A stretch of 64,000 nt of DNA, from positions 83,940-147,939 of the forward strand of contig NZ_KE386850.1 of NCBI RefSeq assembly GCF_000429125.1, given 5' to 3'. Under the pieces are notes generated by a model. That model had not been told where the DNA came from, searched no databases, and saw nothing but the letters and a program-made list of their open reading frames with translations. The position numbers were made by a program, and so were the translations under genes. Below are positions 35,068 to 44,293 of the stretch, piece by piece. This DNA comes from Aequorivita capsosiphonis DSM 23843. GTDB taxonomy: Bacteria > Bacteroidota > Bacteroidia > Flavobacteriales > Flavobacteriaceae. How positions within the stretch are numbered: the stretch's first letter is position 1; each line of letters starts with the position of its first letter.

Positions 35068-36969
35068 ATGAACAAGATTTTTTGCTTGGCATTTCTACTT
35101 TGCTCAGCTCCTATATTTGCCCAAAAGGACTATTCTTTAACTTCTATAAATAAGGAGCTAAAGGAAAATTCCAATAGTATTTTGATTGATGAATTGGTTG
35201 AGATAGACGTGAGCGACATCAATAAAATGAAAACTAAGACACATCGTGTAGTGGCAGTTCTCAACAAAATGGGTGACGGTGATACCAATCTTTTCGAATT
35301 TTATGACACCAACTCTCGTGTTAAAAATGTTGAGGTTCGTGTTTACAATGTCTTTGGTAAAGAAATAGACCGCTTCAAGAAGAAAAATTTTTTGGATGTA
35401 AGCCGTACGGGTAATAATATGTACGTAGATTCCAGAATGCTTTACCTAAATTATACACCAACAACCTATCCGTATATTGTAGTTTTTGACAGTGAAACTG
35501 AAACTGGTGATTCCGCTCACATCAGTCCTTGGTATCCTCTTGGCGGTTATGCAGAGAGCACTCAGAAAAGTGTTTTAAAAGTAACATTTGATCCTGCCAA
35601 CAAACCGAAATACAAAGCTCAGAATCTAGAAGGTCATGACATCAGTATCTCTGAAACACCAGAAGATATAACCTTTAGCGCTTCTAACCTTAAGGCAATA
35701 AGATACGAAGAACACAGCCCTTCAAAAAGCAAAATTCTTCCTCATGTAACGGTGGCTCTTAATTCCTTTAAACTAAAAGGAACTTTAGGTTCTGGCAAGG
35801 ATTGGCAAGAATTTGGAAGTTGGATGAATACGAGTCTACTTTCAAATGTAAATGAGCTTCCCCAAGGTACAGTTTTAAGAGTAAAAAGCTTGGTTGCCAA
35901 CGAAACCACCAACGAGGCGAAAGCGCGAAAAATTTATCAATTTGTACAAGATAAGGTTCGTTACATCAGTATTCAAATTGGCATTGGTGGTTGGAAACCT
36001 ATGCTCGCTACAGATGTGGATAAATTGAGTTATGGCGATTGCAAAGCCTTGACGAACTATACAAAATCGCTGTTGGACGTAGTTGGCGTTCCTTCCTATT
36101 ACACTGTTTTGTACGGTAGTCATGCGGAAAGAGATATAATTTCAGACTTTACTTCTTTACAGGGAAATCACGTTATTCTGGGGATTCCTGATGGCGATGA
36201 AATAACCTGGCTGGAATGTACAAGTCAAGACACACCCTATGGCTATATCGGTAGTTTTACAGATGATAGAGATGTTTTGATTATAACCCCAGAAGGAGGA
36301 AAGATTTCACACACAAAAATCTATAAGACAGAAGAAAGCCTACAAAATAATGCTTCAAAAGTAAAAGTTAATGCGGATGGAAGTGTGACTGCTATTTTCG
36401 AAAGTATTTCTGAAGGACTTCAATATGAAGATAAGTATTTACTTCCGAAGAAAAAGAGGGAAGAAGTGGACGAGTACTACAAAAACCGCTGGAGCCATAT
36501 CAATGGGTTTTCAGTTGACAATTTTGAATTTAAGGACGACCGGGAAAATATTTCTTTTTCTGAAAAGGTGGTATTAACGATACCGAATTATGCAAACCCT
36601 GTTGGCGAAGATTATCTTTTTTGCGCAAATATCTATAGTCAGAACATCTACATTCCACCGCGAATTGAAAACAGAAAGCAAAATCTTTATATAGGTTATG
36701 GATATTTGGATATCGACAGAGTTGAAGTCGAGATTCCTGAAAACTTTTCCATAGAGACGCTGCCAGAGTCAAAGGTTTTGGAAAATAAATTCGGAAAATA
36801 TGAAATTACCTTTAGCAAAACTTCTGACAACATAATGACTTACAGTCGAAAACTTCGTATGGAAAAAGGCGAATACCCACCAGAGGAATATGAAAATTAC
36901 CGTGATTTCTTACGGTCAATTTCACGGCTTGACAAAACGAAGATTCTCTTAAAACAAAACGTACAATAA
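35068..36969 (+). CDS. Secreted DUF3857 and transglutaminase-like protein (paralog 1)
   Basis: 633 residues. A signal peptide (about 1-18, ending IFAQ) leads to a DUF3857 domain (about 50-220) and a transglutaminase-like domain (about 270-370) with LSYGDCKALTNYTKSLLDVVGVPSYYTVLYG, in which the Cys and later His (GNHVILGIP) and Asp positions are plausible catalytic residues. A beta-rich C-terminus follows. Function is unknown; such pairs are common in Bacteroidota envelopes. It is followed after 10 bp by a second protein of the same architecture. Confidence 0.87.
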   Translation: MNKIFCLAFLLCSAPIFAQKDYSLTSINKELKENSNSILIDELVEIDVSDINKMKTKTHRVVAVLNKMGDGDTNLFEFYDTNSRVKNVEVRVYNVFGKEIDRFKKKNFLDVSRTGNNMYVDSRMLYLNYTPTTYPYIVVFDSETETGDSAHISPWYPLGGYAESTQKSVLKVTFDPANKPKYKAQNLEGHDISISETPEDITFSASNLKAIRYEEHSPSKSKILPHVTVALNSFKLKGTLGSGKDWQEFGSWMNTSLLSNVNELPQGTVLRVKSLVANETTNEAKARKIYQFVQDKVRYISIQIGIGGWKPMLATDVDKLSYGDCKALTNYTKSLLDVVGVPSYYTVLYGSHAERDIISDFTSLQGNHVILGIPDGDEITWLECTSQDTPYGYIGSFTDDRDVLIITPEGGKISHTKIYKTEESLQNNASKVKVNADGSVTAIFESISEGLQYEDKYLLPKKKREEVDEYYKNRWSHINGFSVDNFEFKDDRENISFSEKVVLTIPNYANPVGEDYLFCANIYSQNIYIPPRIENRKQNLYIGYGYLDIDRVEVEIPENFSIETLPESKVLENKFGKYEITFSKTSDNIMTYSRKLRMEKGEYPPEEYENYRDFLRSISRLDKTKILLKQNVQ

Positions 36970-36979
36970 ATAACCATTA

Positions 36980-38998
36980 ATGATGAAAACGAACATACTT
37001 ACAGTAATTATAATTTTATGTTTTGCAAATGTTTCCGTAGCACAAAAATATAAATTTGGAAAAGTCTCCAAAGCCGAATTAATTGAAAAAGAACACGCTA
37101 CAGACCCAGAAGCTAATGCAGCCGTACTTTATAGAGAAATTAAAACATCTTTTGATTATAATAGTGGCGAAGGCTTTTATTTGACCACCGATGTGTTCGA
37201 ACGAATAAAAATTTACAATAAGGAAGGTTTTGAATGGGCCACCCAAGAGATAGACTTATACCAATCTACTAGTGGTCCAAGTGATGATGTCGCTGGACTT
37301 AAAGGATATACCTATTATCTGGACAATGATGGGAAGATGCAAGAGGTGAAATTAAAAAATGATGGAGTTTTTGATGTTGTTGCCAACAAATATTTGCGCA
37401 AAACTAAGTTTACTATGCCAGGTTTGCGTGAAGGTTGCGTCATTGAATTCAAGTACACAGTAAAATCACCTTTTATTGGTAATATTGACGAATTTAAATT
37501 CCAGGAAACCATTCCTGTAGATAAAGTAAGTGTGCGGTTTTCCGCACCGGAGTATTTTTACTTTCAAACCTACCAAAACGGCTGGATTCCGTATAATATT
37601 GAGAAAGGTAGTAAAGAACGCCGCATTATTTTGGGCATGGAAGGTAAATTTACGGGCAGTGGAATTAGGACCAATCGAAAGGTAAAAACAAAAGAGATCA
37701 CTTTCCAAGAGAATATTTTTAATATAGATATTGAAAATGTTCCCGCACTAAAAGAGGAGGCTTATGCCGGTAATATCAACAATTACGCAACTTCAATAAG
37801 ATTTGAACTCTCCTATACAGATTTTCCCGGATCAACCATGGATGTCTATTCCACTACTTGGGAAGCGGTTTCAAAAACCACTTATAACAACCTTGAAGAT
37901 GATTTGGATAGAAAGGGCTATTTCGAAAGTGAGCTGGCAACCGCAACCAAAGACGCTAAAACGCAAGACGAAAAAATACTGGCCATCTATAATTTCGTTA
38001 AAAATAAAATGAATTGGAACGGTAATGGCGGCTATTATTCCCGCGACGGTGTAAAAGATGCCTATAAAAAAGAAGTTGGCAATGCCGCAGATATCAACTT
38101 AATGCTAATTGGGATGCTTCGTCAGGCAGGGTTAAACGCCAACCCCGTTCTGTTGAGCACCAAGACTCACGGAATTCCCTTATTTCCAACCCGAAATGGG
38201 TTCAATTACGTTATTGCGGCAGTAGAGCGCTCAAACGATGTCGTGCTTCTTGACGCTACCGATAAAAATGCAGCTATAGGAATTTTAAATCCGCAGTTAA
38301 TCAATTGGCAAGGAAGATTAATACGTAAAGATCGAAGTTCTGATTGGGTGCCGTTAACACCAAGTGCCCCTGCTACGCAAAGCTCGTTAGTCAATATTGA
38401 TTTTAAGGATGATTTCTCTATTTCCGGTAATTCACAAAATAGATTTACAGGACATTACGCGTGGAAATATCGTAAAAATTATACGGATTTGAACGCTGAT
38501 TCAGCCAGAAAAGAGTTGGAGAAGGAAATGCCACAAACCGAATTATCTGAAGTTAGCTTTGAAAATTTAGAGAAAAGTCAACAGCCTGTCACCTTAATTT
38601 ATAACTTTGAAGCATTTGATATGGCAGAAGATGTAAGCGGTAAAATTTATTTTTCACCTATGGTATTTTTATCTGAAAAGGAAAATCCGTTTAAACTGGA
38701 AGAACGATTATACCCTGTAGATTTTAGCTATGCCCGAAAAGACCGATATATTGTAACAATCAATATTCCGGAAGGATATAGCGTAGCGTCATTGCCCGAA
38801 AACGCAGTGTTTAATTTGGGTGAAAATACTGGAAGTTTTCGTTATCTTATCTCACAAGCTGGTAATAAAGTGCAGCTTTCGGTGGAATTTGCAATTAACA
38901 AAGCATATATCACAGCCGATGAATATACCGACCTTAAAAAATTCTATGAACTTTTAATAGCGAAGGAACAAGAAAAAGTTGTACTTTCAAAAGCATAA
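36980..38998 (+). CDS. Secreted DUF3857 protein (paralog 2)
   Basis: 672 residues with a signal peptide (about 1-21). The DUF3857 domain covers about residues 50-230 (LREGCVIEFKYTVKSPFIGNIDEF is typical). A transglutaminase-like region follows (KILAIYNFVKNKMNWNGNGGYYSRDGV), but the usual Cys position reads GNAADINLMLIGMLRQAGL, with Ala-Asp in place of the Asp-Cys of paralog 1, so this copy is probably not a cysteine enzyme. The two adjacent proteins may work together, one active and one not. The stop overlaps the next ATG by 1 bp. Confidence 0.86.
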   Translation: MMKTNILTVIIILCFANVSVAQKYKFGKVSKAELIEKEHATDPEANAAVLYREIKTSFDYNSGEGFYLTTDVFERIKIYNKEGFEWATQEIDLYQSTSGPSDDVAGLKGYTYYLDNDGKMQEVKLKNDGVFDVVANKYLRKTKFTMPGLREGCVIEFKYTVKSPFIGNIDEFKFQETIPVDKVSVRFSAPEYFYFQTYQNGWIPYNIEKGSKERRIILGMEGKFTGSGIRTNRKVKTKEITFQENIFNIDIENVPALKEEAYAGNINNYATSIRFELSYTDFPGSTMDVYSTTWEAVSKTTYNNLEDDLDRKGYFESELATATKDAKTQDEKILAIYNFVKNKMNWNGNGGYYSRDGVKDAYKKEVGNAADINLMLIGMLRQAGLNANPVLLSTKTHGIPLFPTRNGFNYVIAAVERSNDVVLLDATDKNAAIGILNPQLINWQGRLIRKDRSSDWVPLTPSAPATQSSLVNIDFKDDFSISGNSQNRFTGHYAWKYRKNYTDLNADSARKELEKEMPQTELSEVSFENLEKSQQPVTLIYNFEAFDMAEDVSGKIYFSPMVFLSEKENPFKLEERLYPVDFSYARKDRYIVTINIPEGYSVASLPENAVFNLGENTGSFRYLISQAGNKVQLSVEFAINKAYITADEYTDLKKFYELLIAKEQEKVVLSKA

Positions 38999-39324
38999 TG
39001 GATATAAAAAACGCACAAGAAGCAGTTGATGCTTGGATACAGGAACACGGAGTTCGTTATTTTAACGAACTCACCAATATGGCCCAGCTCACAGAGGAAG
39101 TTGGTGAGGTGGCCCGAATAATCGCGCGCCGATATGGTGAACAAAGCGAAAAAGAAAGTGATAAAAATAAAGATTTGGGGGAGGAGCTTGCAGATGTTAT
39201 TTTTGTCGTGCTTTGTCTAGCCAATCAAACAGGTATTAATCTTGAAGAAGCTTTTGAAAAAAAATTGGATCTCAAGACGAAACGTGATCACGATAGGCAT
39301 CACAACAACAAAAAACTTAAGTAA
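38998..39324 (+). CDS. MazG-like nucleotide pyrophosphohydrolase
   Basis: 108 residues. The all-alpha NTP pyrophosphatase pattern is present: MAQLTEEVGEVARII (ExxE) and LGEELADVIFVVLCLANQTGI (ExxD), which bind magnesium. It hydrolyses nucleoside triphosphates or similar compounds to monophosphates. The start shares one base with the preceding stop, and the next gene begins directly after its stop, so it is part of a tight operon running into aroA. Confidence 0.92.
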   Translation: MDIKNAQEAVDAWIQEHGVRYFNELTNMAQLTEEVGEVARIIARRYGEQSEKESDKNKDLGEELADVIFVVLCLANQTGINLEEAFEKKLDLKTKRDHDRHHNNKKLK

Positions 39325-39567
39325 ATGTTTAAAAAAGTAATTAATACTAAGGGGTTTTGGAAATCGGTAATCTCATTGGCGCTTTCATTCGCTATTCTTT
39401 TTGCTTTTATAAAATTTGCCATTGAAGGTTTTAAACTTGCCTATTTCACTGAAAGAAATCCGCTACTTTTTATCCTCACACTTCTTGGGGCTGGTTTTGT
39501 TTATGGCTTTTTTGTTAGCTTCGGAAAATTTAGGGCGAAGTTGAAGGAAAAAGAGTCCAGACAATGA
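39325..39567 (+). CDS. Small two-helix membrane protein
   Basis: 80 residues. Two hydrophobic helices (about 14-32, VISLALSFAILFAFIKFAI, and 46-66, PLLFILTLLGAGFVYGFFVSF) end in a basic tail (KFRAKLKEKESRQ). It has no recognised catalytic motif. It sits between the MazG-like gene and aroA with no gap before and a 4-bp ATGA overlap after, so it is certainly translated with them. Similar short proteins occur at this place in other flavobacteria; the role is unknown. Confidence 0.82.
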   Translation: MFKKVINTKGFWKSVISLALSFAILFAFIKFAIEGFKLAYFTERNPLLFILTLLGAGFVYGFFVSFGKFRAKLKEKESRQ

Positions 39568-40838
39568 AAGTTATTCTTAAACGAGGTGCTTTTCCGAAGA
39601 AGAACGTGAAAATCAATATCGGCGGTTCTAAAAGTGAATCGAATAGATTATTGATTCTTCAGGCGCAATTCCCGGATATTTTCATTGAAAATCTTTCGGA
39701 CAGTGATGATACTAAAGTGCTTCAAGAGGGTCTCAAAATTTCAGATGGAATTGTTCACGTTCACCATGCAGGAACCGCAATGCGCTTTCTTACCGCATAC
39801 TTTTCAGCAAAAGATGGCGTGGAAATCACCCTTAACGGAAGTAAGCGAATGCAAGAGCGACCTATTTCGATTTTAGTAGATGCCTTAAAAAATTTAGGTG
39901 CCGACATTGAATATCTTAAAAACGAAGGTTTTCCGCCGTTAAAAATAAAGGGTAGAAATCTTCAGGAGAAAGAAGTTGAAATAAACGCGCATGTTAGCAG
40001 TCAATATATTTCGGCATTAATGCTCATTGCGCCCATGCTTCCTGAAGGTTTAAAAATCACTTTAAAAGGGGAGGCTACTTCGGTTCCTTATATAAAAATG
40101 ACACTTTCACTTTTAGAGAACTTAGGAATTGAGGGAGTTTTTAAGAAAAATACTATAACAGTTTCCAACCTGCCGCAAGGCAAGACTTCAGTAGAAAAAA
40201 TTCAGAACACCAAATTAACAGTAGAATCTGATTGGAGTTCGGCTTCCTATTTTTACAGTTTAGTAGCACTTTCTGAAAATTGCGAAATGACTTTAGGTAA
40301 GTTTTCCGAAGCCGTTTCCGCTGGCAGCCAGGAAAGTTTACAGGGGGATTCTGCTTTGGTGCAGATTTATGATGCTTTGGGAGTGAAGACTGTGTTTGAC
40401 GCTTCTGATAAAACCATTTCACTTTCAAAAAAGAATATACAATTGCCAGATTCTTTACTCCTCGATTTATCGAATACTCCAGATTTGGCGCAAACAATTG
40501 CTGTAACCTGTTTCGGCTTGGGAATAGGTTGCAAACTTACCGGATTACACACATTGAAAATTAAGGAAACGGACAGGCTTTTGGCTTTAAAAAATGAATT
40601 GGAGAAGTTGGGCGCTACAATTCAAGTGGATCTAAATTCCTTACATCTTGAGAAATCTTCGCAGATAAAGTCTGAACAAATTATTGAAACCTACCAAGAT
40701 CATAGAATGGCGATGGCTTTTGCGCCACTTTCCTTAAAGGCAAACCTCATCATTAATGATGCAGAAGTGGTTTCAAAATCATATCCAAATTTCTGGAAAG
40801 ATATAGAAAAAACAGGTGTTGCTTGTGAATTCTCTTAA
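39564..40838 (+). CDS. aroA: 3-phosphoshikimate 1-carboxyvinyltransferase (EPSP synthase)
   Basis: 424 residues. It joins shikimate-3-phosphate and PEP. Motifs: GGSKSESNRLLIL (substrate Lys), HAGTAMRFLTAYFSA, LNGSKRMQERPI, SSQYISALMLIAPML, DWSSASYFY, and the C-terminal KIKETDRLLALKNEL and YQDHRMAMAFAPLSL. The N-terminal motif differs slightly from the common PSKS form, as usual in Bacteroidota. It is the last gene of the run that began with the MazG-like gene and links with the DAHP synthase and pheA upstream. Confidence 0.96.
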   Translation: MKVILKRGAFPKKNVKINIGGSKSESNRLLILQAQFPDIFIENLSDSDDTKVLQEGLKISDGIVHVHHAGTAMRFLTAYFSAKDGVEITLNGSKRMQERPISILVDALKNLGADIEYLKNEGFPPLKIKGRNLQEKEVEINAHVSSQYISALMLIAPMLPEGLKITLKGEATSVPYIKMTLSLLENLGIEGVFKKNTITVSNLPQGKTSVEKIQNTKLTVESDWSSASYFYSLVALSENCEMTLGKFSEAVSAGSQESLQGDSALVQIYDALGVKTVFDASDKTISLSKKNIQLPDSLLLDLSNTPDLAQTIAVTCFGLGIGCKLTGLHTLKIKETDRLLALKNELEKLGATIQVDLNSLHLEKSSQIKSEQIIETYQDHRMAMAFAPLSLKANLIINDAEVVSKSYPNFWKDIEKTGVACEFS

Positions 40839-40928
40839 AAACTATCTTTAATAAGCACAGTAAAATAGACTGTTAAATGAATGAAACTTGCGCTTTGAAC
40901 GATAAGGAGAAAATAAACCCTCATTTAC

Positions 40929-40960
40929 TTGACAACGCCTATCTCCAAGTTGTATCTTTG
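40929..40960 (+). promoter_or_regulatory. queA: Consensus Bacteroidota promoter for queA
   Basis: TTG (40929-40931), 21 bp, then TATCTTTG (40953-40960) match the -33/-7 consensus TTTG and TAnnTTTG. Transcription would begin near 40966. Confidence 0.75.
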
Positions 40961-41010
40961 CAGCCGCGTACGCCGAAGCCTTTGGTGAAGGTGAGCCTTT
41001 AAAAAATGAC

Positions 41011-41110
41011 TTAGGACTTTATGACCTAAGACATAAGATAAAATATTTTGGAATAGGTTTCTTTAGAAATCGTGTATGTTCTACATCTTATGTCTTTTCG
41101 TCTTATGTCG
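41011..41110. repeat. Heptamer-periodic hairpin (GACATAA type) in the queA leader
   Basis: AGACATAAGAT (41029-41039) pairs with ATCTTATGTCT (41085-41095), and a second GTCTTATGTC lies at 41100. Units are GACCTAA, GACATAA and GATAAAA. Confidence 0.85.
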
Positions 41111-41158
41111 GATTTTAAGTTATTTAAGAACAATCTTTTAATACACACAAGACTAATT

Positions 41159-42214
41159 ATGGGAAAAAAACTTTCAAATTTCAGCTTTGACCTTCCACAG
41201 GAATTATTGGCGGAATATCCGGCACCAAACCGTGATGAAGCCCGCTTAATGGTGCTGAATCGAAAAACCAAGACTATCGAGCATAAAATGTTCAAAGATA
41301 TCATTGATTATTTTGAAGAGGACGATGTTTTGATAACCAACAATACCAAAGTTTTTCCAGCCCGTTTATTCGGAAACAAGGAAAAAACAGGTGCGCGTAT
41401 TGAGGTTTTTCTTTTGAGAGAATTAAACCCAGAAACCCGTCTTTGGGATGTTTTGGTAGATCCCGCACGAAAAATTAGAATTGGTAACAAATTGTATTTT
41501 GGTGATGACGAAACATTGGTTGCTGAGGTGATAGACAATACAACTTCTCGTGGAAGAACGCTACGTTTTCTTTTTGATGGATCGTATGAAGAATTCCGCA
41601 ACAAATTGACAGAATTGGGCGAAACGCCACTTCCAAAGTATATAAAAAGAGAGGTTGAGCCAGAGGATGCTGAGCGCTATCAAACCGTTTTTGCCAAGAT
41701 AGAAGGAGCCGTAGCAGCACCTACAGCAGGCTTGCACTTCTCAAAGCATCTTTTAAAGAGACTTGAGATTAAAGGTGTAAAAACGGCTGAAGTAACCCTT
41801 CACGTGGGCTTAGGAACTTTTAGCGCCGTTGAGGTTGAGGATCTTTCAAAACACAAGATGGATTCTGAGGAAATGAGTATTGAGCAACCTGCGGTAGATA
41901 TTATTAACACAGGTATAAAAAACAAAAAACGTGTTTGCGCCGTTGGAACAACTGCTATGCGCGCAGTGGAAAGTTCGGTTTCTACAAACCATACACTAAA
42001 CGCTTATACGGGGTGGACCAATAAATTCATTTTTCCACCTTACGATTTCAGTATTGCAAACGCTATGATAACAAACTTTCATACGCCTAAATCTACCTTG
42101 TTGATGATGGCTTCTGCTTTTGCAGGACATGAATTTATCAAGGAAGCCTATGCTGAGGCGATTAAAGAAAAATACAGATTTTATACTTACGGTGACGCCA
42201 TGTTGATCATCTAA
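41159..42214 (+). CDS. queA: tRNA preQ1(34) S-adenosylmethionine ribosyltransferase-isomerase
   Basis: 351 residues from the ATG at 41159. It adds the epoxycyclopentane ring to preQ1 in tRNA for queuosine. Motifs: [39 protein letters not shown], the central [42 protein letters not shown] and [19 protein letters not shown]. The open frame continues upstream to 41072, but that part is hairpin repeat DNA, and family proteins start shortly before FDLP. It has its own promoter and ends at a terminator. Confidence 0.97.
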   Translation: MGKKLSNFSFDLPQELLAEYPAPNRDEARLMVLNRKTKTIEHKMFKDIIDYFEEDDVLITNNTKVFPARLFGNKEKTGARIEVFLLRELNPETRLWDVLVDPARKIRIGNKLYFGDDETLVAEVIDNTTSRGRTLRFLFDGSYEEFRNKLTELGETPLPKYIKREVEPEDAERYQTVFAKIEGAVAAPTAGLHFSKHLLKRLEIKGVKTAEVTLHVGLGTFSAVEVEDLSKHKMDSEEMSIEQPAVDIINTGIKNKKRVCAVGTTAMRAVESSVSTNHTLNAYTGWTNKFIFPPYDFSIANAMITNFHTPKSTLLMMASAFAGHEFIKEAYAEAIKEKYRFYTYGDAMLII

Positions 42215-42237
42215 GAAACTTTTACATAAAACCATAA

Positions 42238-42263
42238 AAATCCTGATGCGAATCAGGATTTTT
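42238..42263 (+). terminator. Rho-independent terminator after queA
   Basis: AAATCCTGAT and ATCAGGATTT form a 10-bp stem with a 4-nt loop and a T-run. Confidence 0.9.
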
Positions 42264-42400
42264 TATTTTAAATTCTTTACAGTTTTAAAACCCTAATTAC
42301 ATAGGATGATAAAACGTAGGATTTAAGACAGCATAGTATATTAATATTTTTAAAAAAACCAATCTGGTCGCTGTCACGGGAATCAAGACTTTTGTTTTTT

Positions 42401-42421
42401 TCTCACGTCTCACGTCTCACC
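42401..42421. repeat. Heptamer tandem units TCTCACG
   Basis: TCTCACG, TCTCACG, TCTCACC in tandem, then CTTCAAGTCTC. It resembles the spacer before metX (19282-19328). Confidence 0.7.
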
Positions 42422-42551
42422 ACTTCAAGTCTCTTCTTCTTTAATTTAATTCGTTCTAGGTGGTAATAGAAATTTTAAGCCTTTGGTTTTCACATGTCAA
42501 AATAAAAAATTACCTTAGACATCCTTAAAGTAATTCCAATCAGCTGTTTGA

Positions 42552-44210
42552 ATGAAAAAAATTACACTTTTCTTCATAGTTTTTTTTATCTGTTTTACCA
42601 CCTTTTCTCAAGGAGGTGGCGGTGATATACCTGAAAGCTGGGATTTGAATTTAGAAGTATTACCGGCCGTTGTAAGTCTTCCCCCTTTAAATTTTGAAGC
42701 AATAATTCATCAAGATAGCATTAATGATCTTGATAAAAGCATGCCCTGGCGTTACGGGATTGAAAGAACAGTAGATCTCGATATGCAAAGTGGTGGTCTG
42801 TGGACCGATTTGCCTAACGGCGGAAAAATTTGGCAAGCGACGATCCAATCACCAGAAGCCTTGAATTTAAGTGTAAATTTTGATGATTTCTTCCTGCCTG
42901 CAGGATCACGACTTCAATTATTCAATAATGATCGCACCGATATTACTTCAACATTTACCAGCAAGCAGAATAGAGAAGAAAGACAATTGGGCACTTGGTT
43001 TGTAGAAGGTGATATTATTTGGATAGAATATTATCAGCCCCCAAGAACGCAAGTTTCGCCGCGGCTTCATTTAACCAGTGTGATCCACGGTTATAGAATG
43101 GGAAGGATAAATGCAATATTTAATGCGCAGCGGGGTTTTGAAACTTCTGGGGATTGTAATTATGATGTTAACTGCCCCATTGGAGATGATTTTGACCAAA
43201 AGAAAAATTTATTGAAGAAAGCCGTTGCGTTGCTCAACCTTGGCAATGGTCATTTGTGTTCCGCAGCGCTAATTAACAACGCTTTAAACAATAAAACCCC
43301 CTATCTTTTAACCGCAAACCATTGTTTGGAAAACAGCAATCCCGCGCTTTGGAACGTTCGCTTTAATTGGGTAAGCCCTACGCCTGTATGTGGCACGGGA
43401 GAAGATAGTGGCGATTTACAAACAAATTTTACCATGAGCGGCGCAACCTTAAAAGCAAAGAATAGCTTGAGTGATTTTGCATTGGTAGAGCTGTTTGAAC
43501 CTATCCCCGAATCTTGGGATGTCGCTTTTGCCGGATGGGACAATTCTGATGTTAATCCGTTATTTGAAGTGGGAATCCATCATCCAAACGGCGATATTAT
43601 GAAAATATGCCGTGATGATTCCGGAGCAGAAAAAATAGATGCCAACGGTACCAAGGTTTGGCTTATCGGTGGCGGGGCACACGGAACTGGAAATGGATGG
43701 GAGGTAGGCACTACGGAAAGTGGCTCTTCGGGATCTCCTCTTTTTAATGAGCAAGGAAAAATTATCGGACAATTATACGCGGGCCAATCTGCCTGTGTTG
43801 GTTTGGAAAATAATCACGATTATGATATTTATGGAAGGTTTGGCGTTTCCTGGAATAGTGGAAACTCCCCCGAAACCCGCTTAATGGATTGGCTGGATCC
43901 TGCAAATACAGGAATTACTCATATTGAAACCCTTCAGAATTTATTGAACGTTCCAAACTTTCAACTTATTGGGGAGCTTAAAATCTATCCCAATCCCGCG
44001 AGTACCATAATCACAGTTATGAACAATAGATACCCTCATTTATCTTATGTGTTTTCAAACGTAATGGGCCAACGAATCCATTCCGGTTCGCTTTCTAACA
44101 CCATGAATACCATTCCCGTTGATAATCTTTCGGAAGGAGTTTATTTTCTCCATTTAACAGATGAAGACAGTCAGGATTCCATTACAAAAAAGATATTGAT
44201 TAAAAGATAA
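42552..44210 (+). CDS. Secreted lysyl-endopeptidase-like serine protease with T9SS sorting domain
   Basis: 552 residues. A signal peptide (about 1-20, ending TFSQ) is followed by a propeptide-like N-terminal region and a trypsin-fold domain. The catalytic triad is visible: His257 in LLTANHCLEN, Asp308 in SDFALVELF and Ser395 in SGSSGSPLF. The Cys and GHLCSAALINN context resemble lysyl endopeptidases. The C-terminus (LKIYPNPASTIITVMNN...GVYFLHL...KKILIKR) is a type A T9SS sorting domain, so the protein should be exported across the outer membrane and attached or released. Cleavage specificity is not determined. Confidence 0.92.
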   Translation: MKKITLFFIVFFICFTTFSQGGGGDIPESWDLNLEVLPAVVSLPPLNFEAIIHQDSINDLDKSMPWRYGIERTVDLDMQSGGLWTDLPNGGKIWQATIQSPEALNLSVNFDDFFLPAGSRLQLFNNDRTDITSTFTSKQNREERQLGTWFVEGDIIWIEYYQPPRTQVSPRLHLTSVIHGYRMGRINAIFNAQRGFETSGDCNYDVNCPIGDDFDQKKNLLKKAVALLNLGNGHLCSAALINNALNNKTPYLLTANHCLENSNPALWNVRFNWVSPTPVCGTGEDSGDLQTNFTMSGATLKAKNSLSDFALVELFEPIPESWDVAFAGWDNSDVNPLFEVGIHHPNGDIMKICRDDSGAEKIDANGTKVWLIGGGAHGTGNGWEVGTTESGSSGSPLFNEQGKIIGQLYAGQSACVGLENNHDYDIYGRFGVSWNSGNSPETRLMDWLDPANTGITHIETLQNLLNVPNFQLIGELKIYPNPASTIITVMNNRYPHLSYVFSNVMGQRIHSGSLSNTMNTIPVDNLSEGVYFLHLTDEDSQDSITKKILIKR

Positions 44211-44232
44211 ACAGCATAGCTATTCTAAACCT

Positions 44233-44267
44233 AAAGCGTCTATTCTAACCCAGAAAGGCGCTTTTTT
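44233..44267 (+). terminator. Rho-independent terminator after the protease gene
   Basis: AAAGCGTCT pairs with AGGCGCTTT (one G-U), followed by T residues. It lies directly upstream of the rlmN promoter box. Confidence 0.8.
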
Positions 44268-44281
44268 ACTTTTAAATAAAG

Positions 44282-44289
44282 TAATTTTG
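44282..44289 (+). promoter_or_regulatory. rlmN: -7 box directly before rlmN (possibly leaderless)
   Basis: TAATTTTG ends 4 bp before the ATG at 44294, so transcription should begin at or next to the start codon. Confidence 0.6.
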
Positions 44290-44293
44290 CAGC

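Larger units (their letters stand above)
40839..41158. other. 320-bp aroA-queA intergenic region
   Basis: It contains a very good promoter (40929-40960), a short repeat-like segment (CGCGTACGCCGAAGCC at 40966) and a heptamer hairpin (41011-41110) in the presumed 5' UTR of queA. No gene is seen. Confidence 0.7.
42215..42551. other. 337-bp spacer with terminator and repeats
   Basis: It holds the queA terminator, a CGTAGGATTTAAGACAGC remnant of the GAC-nTAA repeat near 42309, and TCTCACG units at about 42401-42421. The last 120 bp are AT-rich and would hold the protease promoter, which I cannot place. Confidence 0.55.

Noticed and set aside
41072-41158. N-terminal extension of queA
   Set aside because: The extension is encoded by heptamer hairpin DNA and family members start near [13 protein letters not shown].
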